Positions 48,602 to 57,537 of a stretch of DNA of 57,537 nucleotides are shown piece by piece; within the stretch, counting starts at the first letter, position 1, and each line of letters starts with the position of its first letter. A program made the position numbers and the translations under genes. The stretch is from contig NW_003215247.1 in assembly GCF_000006405.1 (NCBI RefSeq), positions 9,708-67,244 on the forward strand, read 5' to 3'. Under the pieces are notes generated by a model. It saw only the letters and a list, made by a program, of their open reading frames with translations, searched no databases and was not told where the DNA came from. The stretch comes from Perkinsus marinus ATCC 50983 (Eukaryota; Perkinsozoa; Perkinsida; Perkinsidae).

Positions 48602-50605
48602 TGGTTAGGCGTTAAAGTTAGTAACCGACTGTCCAAGTTTCTAATCCTGTGATCATTATTATGGTAATTTTGTAATTGAGACCCGGTTCAACCGCGGCGG
48701 TCGAGGTATTGACCAGCTCGGGCCAGTAATCTTGCCTAACTCAGCTGGCACGCCTCCTCAGCAGTTACTCCGGGTCCACGAGTTGTAATACAATGCTATC
48801 GAGGAGCTCAGTATAGAAGTTGTATTTGTTCATGTTCAAGAGGAACATGCATTGGGACCTGTTGCCTCATGCATTGCTATTTATCCTTGTGGTACTGCCA
48901 GAATTGTTCATCAACAAGGTTCCCATACTTCTCCTATAGTCACTACATTGGACTCAAACGCTTTGCTCATGGCAATCGCGTATTTCAGCTAGTTGGTTAC
49001 GGATTGGAAACTCACTCCCTCGTAATGGAACAGTGGAACAGAAGACAAAATATTTGATCAAAAGTGGACTGGAGACGACACAGATTTCCGGAGCCCGAAG
49101 AAAGAGCACCATTCAGTACTTCGGAAGTACTACTTCCTATCCACAACCATGGCATAGGGTGACTCGAAAGCTATTACTAGACCGTTCGTGTTGCTCCTAC
49201 TTTTGAAAAGTCGCTTCAAGACACGCAACGAAGAACTAGGCGTGAGAAAGATGACAATCTGTATAATATGGGCCCCGGACCTCAGTGGTCCAAAGCGCTG
49301 CGATTCTTGTGAGCAAGCTGACTACTCGAACATTAATCAACCGGAGAGAGAGTAGTCATTGAAAGTTGAATCGGTTCGGGAAGGAATGGTAGAAAAATTA
49401 CTGATATTTAGGATACCGGTGCGGGCGAGTTTGTTGTTCACTATTGTCAGGCTTTCACCCGCTTTAGTGGGAGAAAAAGTCCCTACAACGGATTCACACG
49501 CCCTTCACCTTTTTCAGGATTCACTGTTTTCAGGCGGGGCCGGGAAGATCGTCTCACCTCACAGTTACATCTCTGCAGTGCGAATTGCTAGCGAAGCGAC
49601 GCGACCATCCGCATCGGTATTTAGCTTACGTTAACAAGTAAACCCGTGATATCGTTTTACGAACGTAGCCACTTGGTACTAACTATATTAAGCCTGCTCA
49701 GAGCTGGGCAAAGTCCCGGTTACCGTGCTCTTACCAGACGGTAGGAGGCGGGTTGGGAAGGAGAGTGCCGTGGCGGCGCCACCAGGTAAGCCTGATTGCG
49801 GATGTCTCACACCCACTAGCTTCACCGAAATCATGCCACCGTTCGTTCGTTCACATATACCGCAGCGCGATAATCACACTCCAAAAGTGATCTATAGCGG
49901 TCAGCTGAGTGGACTAGGTCACCAAGCGAGTCTCATTGTTCAACTATCGGATACTTTCCTCAACCAATCCACCCACATCCTGTTGAAGTTAGCTTGGGAG
50001 GTATGAATAGTCCAGCGAGAGTCGTCCGCTAGAGAGCATGAGGACACTCTTTGGGGTTGGCGAGAGAATCCTGTGATCTCGCTGCTACTCCTTGGGAGGG
50101 AAGCATCCATCGTTTCAAGTTTCCAGAAATTCTTTTCACAGGATTTCGTGGTTTGGTCTCTCGAGTCTCACGAGTTCTGTGTCAACGTAGGATGCTTTCG
50201 CCCCACTACGGTAGTGCCACTGCCCACTACTCCAAACTAACTGAACGACTGGATTTTGTTGGACAACGAAGTGTATTCCGTTTAATGGAGTGATGAAAGC
50301 AATAAGACAGAAGAAAATACTCGACCAAAGTCGTGATACCAAGTCAATGCGACACGACGAATGAAGTGATCTGTGATCCTTCTGAGGGAATGAGACGCAG
50401 AGGGTACGACTCGCATCATGCGAGTCCTCCTCACTAGCAGTTAACCACTGAGAAAACGCTACTATCCTCCCCGAGAATGACTCATAGATATATTTCGGAG
50501 GAGGTAGCAGCGACGCGATCAATGAGCTACAATCATAGATGAGCACAAGTGGAGTCGAAGAAGCGACAGCATTGCGAGAGTCGGCCTTGAACAAACATTC
50601 TGATT
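48602..50605. other. intergenic, no gene recognised
   Basis: Apart from the dispersed repeat at 49436-49552 nothing is recognised. Frames at 49359-49634 (+), 49725-50006 (+) and 50136-50615 (-) lack signatures; the last lies just downstream of the DUF5703 stop and is probably 3' flank. Confidence 0.4.
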
Positions 50606-52950
50606 TCATTTGCACGGCATCACTATCACGGCCCTAGATCGATGCTTCGGCTCAATGTGGAGCTCTGTCACGTTCCCTCCGATGAGCGAGCCCTCGATAA
50701 CCGTATTTGCTGGGCCCCACAGCTTGAAGTTAACGTCCCAATCACAAGGCCAGGCAGGGAATAGCATGATGCCCTCCTCTTTATCATCCAATGGTTGTAG
50801 CAGCATGTACGTCATGGCGTTGTTCATAACAGCGTAATGCTCCGCCGAGGGGGGATAGTTTCGCAGGCGTGGTGCGAAAACAGGAAAACGGTATCCCTTG
50901 GCTGGACCGAGCTCTGCCCTAGCCACCACTAGAGATTGGGCAGTTTTCGCCAGACCGAGAAGAGCAGCGTCCATCACGTTTTGGTCCCATCCCACATCCG
51001 AAGTAAAGCGACGCTCTTTGAATGTAATTCTTCCCACCTGTTTATATGGGGACTTTGCAGTGATGATACGATAGGGATGAACAGCATAGAGGTCAGCATT
51101 TTCGACATTAGCAGGTCCAGGGCTACAGACCTCGCATGGCGCCAACTTCCAACCCCAAGTCTTAGCTTTGGTGAGGGGCACAAGGGGTAAGACAGACAGT
51201 AGCTTCTTCCATCTCAAGCGTTGTTCTGATGAGGTGAGATCATAGGGAAGTTTGACAAGGCGTGTGACAACAGCCCAGAGACCGGAAATAGTCGGCTGGT
51301 CATTCTTAGAACAGTTTTTACCAGCTACCATGTCTTTATATCCAGGACACTGCCAGGTCTCGACAGCTTGTGCTGGGAATAGCACCATCCTGCCCTCGAC
51401 ATCCTTCGCAGTCCTCCATTGGGAGAAGAAATTAATGACGGCGTCCATCAGGGGCAAGTTGGCCTTTAGGACATCGCGGTCCTTCGTCCAAGCGTAATGA
51501 TCCAACATGAGAAGACAGAGATCGAGAGCTCCTTGAAGATTGAAGTGATTCCAACGGTCTTCGGCGTACCAGATAGGTGGATCTATGCTGCCTGCTCTTC
51601 CACAACCGTAAGTATCTGGATGTGTGGTACCGATAAGCGGATGTACGTATTCATCCCAGAAGGCAGTCGGACCCTTCATGTGGGGATAGTATAGAGCAGT
51701 CTTCGCCATGGTTCCATTCAAAGTTCGCTTATAAGCCTCAAACAACGTCTGTTGCATCGCAAAATCTCCTGCTGGCAGCATATTGTAGTAGGGTGCACGC
51801 AAATTTTGCCACCAGTTTAGACCTCCCCACTGACGATAGTCAGGATCGTTGCGCTGTGCAGTGAACAGCATTCCATTGAACTTGATGGGGAGCGGCTGCC
51901 GTGCTTGAAGACCCTGGAGATAACGCTGGAGTGCATATTTCTCACTCACGAGCGCCGCGTTTTCCCCAGAGATGCTTATCCAACTCGTTTCCCAGAAGCC
52001 TTTCCACCAATACACATGGGCTTTCCACGCCGGTAGCGGCTTATATTTATCAACAAGTGCTTCCGCGTCAGCGATCGCTTCCGATACAGCTCCTTCTTCT
52101 CTCGTTACTACCGAGATAAGATTCGACAAGGTGTTAACCTTCGCCTCTGTGCGGACGACCCCATCCGATATCCCACTCATAGATTCAGAGAACCTCCAAA
52201 TAGCAACAGTAGACCTATCACGCAATCTATCTCCAAAACTGCTGGATGCTGATTCAAGGTTCAACTGCTTGAGAGTACTCGCTACAAAGTTGGAGCCATT
52301 GTTGGCGTGTCCCCATCCACCGGTGATACCATTAGGGCGCAGTACATAGAAATCCGCGCTGATATCGTACGTGAGGCAGTCGAATTGTGGCTTCAGTCGA
52401 GACGATGATGGTCGGAGAAGTTTCGCAGTGGCTGTTATGGTAACCTTTGTCGGTGAGCTGATATTAACTGCCAATACATCGTCGTTAGCATCGACGTAGG
52501 CAACGATGCGTGTGGGAGGGTTTCCAATATCAATCGATACAGTCCCCATGCTGGAGTTGAGTACCTACGGGCAGTGATGCGAACTTGGAAAGGACAGCGC
52601 CAAATTGCTCTTTACGGAAAAACACCCACCTGTTTGAAGGGGGTTTCGGATCCCGAAGTCCAAGGGCTAGGCGAGAAGTGATATATGACCTCGCCGACTT
52701 TCATGATCTCTCCGGCTTCATTCCAAGCACGTTGGTCGGATATGAGTATTCCCACGACCGGCTCCCATTCGTCTTTGTTGTCTACAAAGACATTGGCGGC
52801 TAAACCACCGTTGCCGATCGGCATCGAGTTGACGTAAGTAGTGGCGTCCTTCTCGGAGAGTAGATTCGTCCAGGTCACAGAGGGAGGTTGGTAGGACCAA
52901 GCCAGCCGAGCGGTGAAAAAACAGACCAGGAGTTGGAACGGAGCGTGCAT
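50606..52950 (-). CDS. secreted DUF5703 / GH95-like glycoside hydrolase, 759 aa
   Basis: Two exons (52950-52630 and 52564-50606) joined in phase 0 over a 65-nt intron. The N terminus MHAPFQLLVCFFTARLAWSY is a signal peptide, so the protein is exported. MPIGNGGLAANVFVDNKDE and ISDQRAWNEAGEIMKVGEV are the DUF5703 signature (N-terminal beta domain). GGLNWWQNLRAPYYNMLPAG and WYAEDRWNHFNLQGALDL belong to the alpha/alpha six-hairpin domain. PAWPCDWDVNFKLWGPANT fits the C-terminal beta domain of GH95-like enzymes. The likely role is hydrolysis of a fucose- or related sugar-containing polysaccharide outside the cell or in a vacuole. Catalytic residues cannot be assigned safely from memory. The 1.96-kb second exon has no intron, unusual here. 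Confidence 0.82.
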
Positions 52951-53931
52951 AAGAGATGGGTAGCGCTACAGCAAATGATCCAGGTGATTGGAATCGGTGG
53001 CTTGATTAAATCAACGACACTCGAAGCGTCTCGTTATGAAATCTCCAGATTCCGTTCGCCTCTTTGCGCGCAGGTACAGCCCTTGCAACGTTGCGTGAAA
53101 CTCACGCCGTGAATGCCGCGTGTGAGTAGCCATGTGTCGACCACGTGGCCTAAGGTGCGTGGGTGCCCTGGACCACCATGTCTAAGATCGTTGACCCCTC
53201 CACTCAACGCTCGACAGGAAGCCTCAGTCCTTCCATACAGCCCCGTCGTCCATTTCCCTAGGAGACGCATGATGTGTCGCACATCCCTATTATTTCTGGC
53301 AGTTCTGACGGATACTGATCGTAGAGTTACGCCCACGTTGAGCTGACAGCTTCAGCCAATACTATCATCATTGATGACAGTATTGGGTATCATAGAAGGA
53401 GCGACATGAGCTACGGTCCGTAGCTCATATCGCCTTTCGTGCTGTTCAGAAGATATCCTATTGGCATAAGGGGAATCCAATAACTCAAAATCGCAAAACG
53501 TGCTCACGTGTTCGACACCAGACGGAACCCACGTGGTTCCACCATCTTATTGAACGCTGTCACATTGGTTGTCCAAAAAAAATCAAGATTACAAGCTTTA
53601 GTCAACACTTCGGTTATAACGGAGACTCGGGTGATGGTTCTCGCGATGGGAGCGAGGTACGAAATCCAAGGAATCTTCCCAGAATCCAATGAAAAAGTAC
53701 GGAATTTACTGCGCTGTCTCCAGCGAGAGCGCAGGGCGGGCGAGTGTCCTCAATTCTTGCCCGTTGGGCATTTCGGCCAGCGCAATACCGCTAGTGAGTA
53801 GTCGCAGGTGTGCCACTTGGTGCGATAACCACCCGTTCGGCTTCCACGGTGGAAGTTCCACCCAATCGAATAGAAGCCAACCATGCTAAGCGCTGATCCT
53901 AACCTCGAGATATTTTCGGCCGCGAATTCCG
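52951..53931. other. 5' flank of the DUF5703 gene plus paired hairpins
   Basis: The first part (to about 53321) is duplicated upstream of the second copy. The rest has two hairpins: CCAATACT...AGTATTGG at 53356-53386 and GCGACATGAGCTACGG with its complement at 53401-53433. The frame 53508-53801 (+) has no signature. Confidence 0.45.
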
Positions 53932-54803
53932 TCAAGTGCACATTGGAACCCTCAATTTCAGCCCTTTGAGAAAAGCGATTCCGTTGTTAGGAACTTCGGG
54001 GACCGAAGTTCGGGTTTTCCAGCCATTCACTTCTCTTCCTGGAAAAACCCCGAGCCGCTCAGAAGACCTATCACGCAATCTATCTCCAAAACTGCTGGAT
54101 GCTGACTGGAGGTTCAACTGCTTGAGAGTACTCGCTACAAAGTTGGAGCCATTGTTGGCGTGCCCCCATCCACCGGTGATACCATTAGGGCGCGGTACAT
54201 AGAAATCCGCGCTGATATCATACATGAGGCAGTCGGATTGTGGCTTCAGTCGAGACGGTGATGGTCGGAGAAGTTTCGCAGTGGCTGTTATGGTAACCTT
54301 TGTCGGTGAGGTGATATTAACTGCCAATACATCGTCGTGAGCATCGACGTAGGCAACGATGCGTGTGGGAGGGTTTCCAATATCAATCGATACAGTCCCA
54401 AGGCTGGAGTTGAGCACCTACGGGCAGTGATGGGAACTTGCAAAGGACAGCGCCAAATTGCTCTTCACGGAAAAGTACCCACCTGTTTCAAGGTGGTTTT
54501 GGATCCCGAAGTCCAAGGGCTAGGCGAGAAGTGATATGTGACCTCGCCGACTTTCATGATCTCTCCGGCTTCATTCCAAGCACGCTGGTCGGATATGAGT
54601 ATTCCCACGACCGGCTCCCGTTCGTCTTTGTTGTCTACAAAGACATTGGCGGCTAAACCACCGTTGCCGATCGGCATCGAGTTGACGTAAGTAGTGGCGT
54701 CCTTCTCGGAGAGTAGATTCGTCCAGGTCACAGAGGGAGGTTGGTAGGACCAAGCCAGCCGAGCGGTGAACAAACAGACCAGGACTTGGAACGGAGCGTG
54801 CAT
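53932..54803 (-). pseudogene. truncated duplicate of the DUF5703 gene
   Basis: Exon 1 (54803 to about 54483) and the start of exon 2 (from about 54417) match the intact gene with few changes, including the signal peptide (MHAPFQVLVCLFTARLAWSY) and the splice sites. Identity stops at about 54062 after FGDRLRDRS, where the intact gene continues TVAIWRFSES but this copy reads SERLGVFPGR and soon ends (stop near 53932). All of the six-hairpin domain is lost, so it cannot be a working hydrolase. It may still encode a short secreted DUF5703 piece. Confidence 0.75.
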
Positions 54804-55180
54804 AAGAGATGGGTAGCGCTACAGCAAATGATCCAGGTGATTGGAATCGGTGGCTCGATTAATTCAACGACACTCGAAGTGTCTCGTTATGAAATCTCCA
54901 GATTCCGTTCGCCTCTTTGCACGCAGGTACAGCCCTTGCAACGTTGCGTGAAATTCACGCCGTAAATACCGCGTCTGAGTAGGCATGTGCCAATCATGAG
55001 GCGTAGGGTGCGTGGGTGGCCTGGACTACCATGTTTGAGATCATCGGCCCCTTCACTCAACGCCCGACAGCGAGCCTCAGTGCTTCCATACAGCCTCGTC
55101 GTCAATTTCTCTTGAATGATGATGAGGGAACGAATGATGTGTCGCACATTCCCTATTGTTTCTAGCAGTTCTGACAGATA
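54062..55180. repeat. ~1.1-kb direct duplication (partner 52209-53321)
   Basis: The 5' part of the DUF5703 gene and about 380 bp upstream of its start codon occur twice in the same orientation, roughly 1.85 kb apart. The left breakpoint is at CCTATCACGCAATCTATCTC and the right one after CAGTTCTGAC. The coding part is better conserved than the upstream part near the right end. Confidence 0.75.
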
Positions 55181-55189
55181 CAAATAGTT

Positions 55190-56750
55190 GATAAGTATAT
55201 TACCGTAGTCCGTACTAATGAGATTTGATTAGATAGAAATGTGGCGGGCTTTGCTGGAGACAGTTTTGCGCCAGTGGCTAGACCCTTCAATAATCAAATA
55301 ATGTGACACAAGGGTCACCCTTGTGTCACATTATTTACTCGTCCCCCAGTTTTCGGTCCGAACACAACTGCTCCTTCCTACTATCCCTACAACAAGGTTC
55401 ACCGTGAACCGTTCACGGAGACAGGCTCCACCAAAGCACACGCAATTACGTGACGCTAGTGGTGAGACACCAATGGTGACGTGACGCTCCTGCCTGGCTG
55501 TCTCTGAATTAAATAATTTAATAAGGGGCGGCTCCAGGCCTACCAGTAGAGGGGGGCTCAGGGGGAGCGGGAATTTTCTCGTGGGGGGCACTTCGATTAT
55601 ACATAACAACATGCCTCGAAGACGAAACCTCAAAGTCTAGCGGCTATATCGTCGTCGGATTCTCCGTCAATGACGGTTAATGACGGACCGTCATCAACTG
55701 TCTAATCTACCGCTGCCTGTCCCATGAGGTTTTTTTACGGAATCATAATCAAGAGTGAAAAATTAGGGAGCAATAGTTATTCACTTACAATAAATATCAT
55801 TATAAATGATATATGTCATAGCAACAGCAACAAAAGCGCAACTGATTCTCACCTATTTCAACAAACACAAATTTCGCTCAGCGAAGCGATGATCAGCGAT
55901 CATTGATCACCCGGTGATCAGCGTTTGTCGGTTCGATAATGTCGATTCGCTAGAGTCGGTTTGACTCTAGCGGTGAGCACCACCACTGGAGATACGCAGA
56001 TAGTTCACAATCCCGCGTATGGTCGAGAAGGTACGTTTACTGGTAGAGCGAGAGCTAGTGTAAGAGATTCATGAAAGCCAAACCATTTCCTCAGGCTCTC
56101 CCTCCTGTGGGCCGCAGACTGTGGCCTCAGGAATACATACAATTATTGTATTACGTAGGTATGTCATTTCTTTCCCTTTCCAGAAATCTCGTAGTAAAAC
56201 AATATCTAGTTTTGGCAGTCTCACTTTCGTTGCCTCGTTGAAATATTTACGATGGAAGTTCCAATGGAACCATCATGGAACATTCCGACCAAAACGTCCA
56301 CGCCGAGAAAGCTGGCATTGATAGCTTCCCGGCGTCATAGCAAAAACACCTTTGTAGAGGCCCCTGATATGTGGCGCAAATTCGATGCGCGCAAGTGTCG
56401 GAACTTCTAACGATTCATGAGAGTCCAAAGTGAGCCCACAAAACACACAAGATATGCATGGATCTCGCCCCCCCTCCAGGTGGGCAAGCCTCGGTCCCCC
56501 AGGGGCGGCCGCCCCCCGGCGCCCCCCCCCTACCGCCGCCCCTGCTTACAAACACTAGTGTCCCAGAGGCTTGTGCTTGCTAAGCCAACCTATGTCTAAG
56601 GGACGACTAATGGGATCGACAAGGACGAAAGTAGCGAGTGTAACAAAGGGATATGACTATAGAACTCCAAAAGAGAACGAATTCGACGCCTAGCCGTTTC
56701 AGCCGTTTCGACAAGACAATATGAAACTGCCTAGCGGGGTAAAGCGATCG
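55190..56750. other. intergenic with hairpins and C-runs, no gene recognised
   Basis: No supported exon. It holds a perfect palindrome (55296-55336), a cluster of TGATCA words with TGATCACCCGGTGATCA near 55903-55921, a perfect 10-bp hairpin (55948-55972) and a C-rich tract (about 56465-56545). Confidence 0.45.
55296..55336. repeat. perfect 20-bp palindrome with 1-nt spacer
   Basis: AAATAATGTGACACAAGGGT (55296-55315) is followed by C and then by its exact complement (55317-55336). No T-run follows and there is no bacterial context, so it is not called a terminator. Confidence 0.75.
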
Positions 56751-57218
56751 CTACACTGCCGCCGCCGCTAGACGGAGTTGATGAAGCATACTACGAGTAG
56801 GAGGGCCTCTACCAGGTTGAGCATCGATAGCGTCAGCATACAGGCGCCTTTGCTCTGGGGAGAGCTTTTTGGTGATCGCACTATCTTTGGCATAAGCGGC
56901 CTTGAAGTTACGAGGTGGTCTCGCAATAAGATCTTTCCAAGGGATCTTGATACAACATCTTCCGTCGGGGGCATCACGGTCGTCAACCAGAGTGACAGGG
57001 AGGTCCACGGCCTTGGGGCTGATCTTCACTCGTTGGTGGTTGATAGACACATCGACGATGTGTGAGTGTGATGTGAGTGGAAATTCAGTACGATATTCTG
57101 TGTTTGGAAATTTCAAGGTGGAAATTTCCGGAATTTCCAGGAAATTTCCGCCAAGATGCTTCCGGGCTTCTGCGCTAGCGCGCAGTCGGATCGAGGAGGT
57201 ACAGAAGAGCGAGATCAC
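56751..57218 (-). CDS. unrecognised open frame, possible exon
   Basis: A 155-codon frame has a coding-like middle (SINHQRVKISPKAVDLPVTL, DDRDAPDGRCCIKIPWKDLI, KKLSPEQRRLYADAIDAQPG) and an Ala-rich end. The upstream part overlaps the GGAAATTTCC cluster, so the true start may be internal or in another exon. No family was recognised; an exon of a repeat-encoded protein is one possibility. Confidence 0.35.
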   Translation of the reverse strand: MISLFCTSSIRLRASAEARKHLGGNFLEIPEISTLKFPNTEYRTEFPLTSHSHIVDVSINHQRVKISPKAVDLPVTLVDDRDAPDGRCCIKIPWKDLIARPPRNFKAAYAKDSAITKKLSPEQRRLYADAIDAQPGRGPPTRSMLHQLRLAAAAV

Positions 57219-57537
57219 GAGTTGGAGAGTCGTTTCGTGGGTCCATGCGTTACATTGTCAATTGCGTGTCGCGTTCAGTTCGAGAGCCAACGATGGCTCG
57301 AAAGGGATGTAGTTGCGTCAATCACGGTCACGAGTCGTGGCTCACGACTGACGATCCGTCAAAGCAGCTTTGCGAGAGACAGGTTTTCGCTCTCGAAAGA
57401 CCTCGTTTTTGGGTGGTCGAATTCTGTTCAGTATCTCGAAGAAGTCTGGTTTATCCATGTCTTTGAAGGCTTTCCTGTTATATTGCCTATCTCTTAATGG
57501 CTCCCTCGTCGCGTAGAGAAGCTCTATCTTCGACCCC
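57219..57537. other. window edge, no gene recognised
   Basis: Overlapping plus-strand frames (57156-57497 and 57245-57466) have no signature and end near the window edge. Confidence 0.3.

Noticed and set aside
48586-48660. tRNA-like GGTGTAGTGGTTAGGCG followed by a weak TTCTAATCC
   Set aside because: The first part is the end of the foldback transposon and its flank; no acceptor, anticodon or T stem pairs properly.
49359-49634. 91-codon frame with similarity to a frame near 47.4 kb
   Set aside because: The similarity comes from the shared dispersed repeat and not from a conserved protein, since spacing and frame differ.
53508-53801. 97-codon plus-strand frame between the DUF5703 copies
   Set aside because: No domain, no splice sites, and it overlaps other open frames on both strands.

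Overview
This window is nuclear DNA of a unicellular eukaryote. Genes lie on both strands and most are cut by GT-AG introns; the ones I could frame-check are mostly 32-65 nt, with a minority of 170-400 nt. Products include an SR splicing factor, a CHD-type chromatin remodeler, a tandem CCCH zinc-finger protein, a MINDY deubiquitinase and a probable scaffold nucleoporin. Introns, gene content and a HAD-like protein with a D-W-D-D-T motif suggest an alveolate, perhaps a Perkinsus-like protist. That placement is inference, because no rRNA or organellar marker is present.

Layout. 0-0.4 kb: possible exon of a small membrane protein. 0.8-6.7 kb (+): CHD-type SNF2 remodeler with two chromodomain-like segments. 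7.2-7.8 kb (+): intronless truncated haemoglobin. 8.7-10.6 kb (-): unidentified multi-exon gene with one membrane span. 12.5-13.05 kb (-): tandem CCCH zinc-finger protein. 15.1-15.8 kb (+): SR protein. 16.0-24.6 kb (+): large helical protein, tentatively Nup188/Nup205-like. 25.8-28.8 kb (+): unidentified protein with a Ser/Pro-rich tail. 30.7-31.4 kb (-): decayed Harbinger transposase. 32.5-33.9 kb (+): HAD-like protein. 35.1-38.0 kb (+): MINDY-3/4 deubiquitinase with ubiquitin-interacting motifs. 38.3-40.2 kb (+): FAD oxidoreductase resembling protoporphyrinogen oxidase. 40.4-41.2 kb (+): four-span membrane protein of prokaryotic type. 42.4-43.6 kb (-) and 43.7-46.6 kb (+): divergent pair, an unidentified membrane protein and a UBA-like Pro/Gln-rich protein. 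47.6-48.6 kb: 1.05-kb foldback transposon. 50.6-52.95 kb (-): secreted DUF5703 glycoside-hydrolase-like protein, with a truncated second copy at 53.9-54.8 kb. The right edge is mostly hairpins, C-runs and an unrecognised open frame.

The strongest unexplained signal is repeats that occupy introns. One ~170-bp family occurs three times, each time inside an intron of a different gene (CHD, four-span protein, UBA-like protein), which is introner-like. A second family with inverted ends occurs four times, twice inside introns. A separate 49-nt CHD intron carries a perfect antisense tRNA T-arm.

Reliability. Exon structures given with exact coordinates were checked by reading frame: SR protein, FAD oxidoreductase, four-span protein, CCCH protein, DUF5703 protein, most of MINDY and parts of CHD. 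Others are partial. The genes are largely unrelated housekeeping functions and form no operon-like unit.
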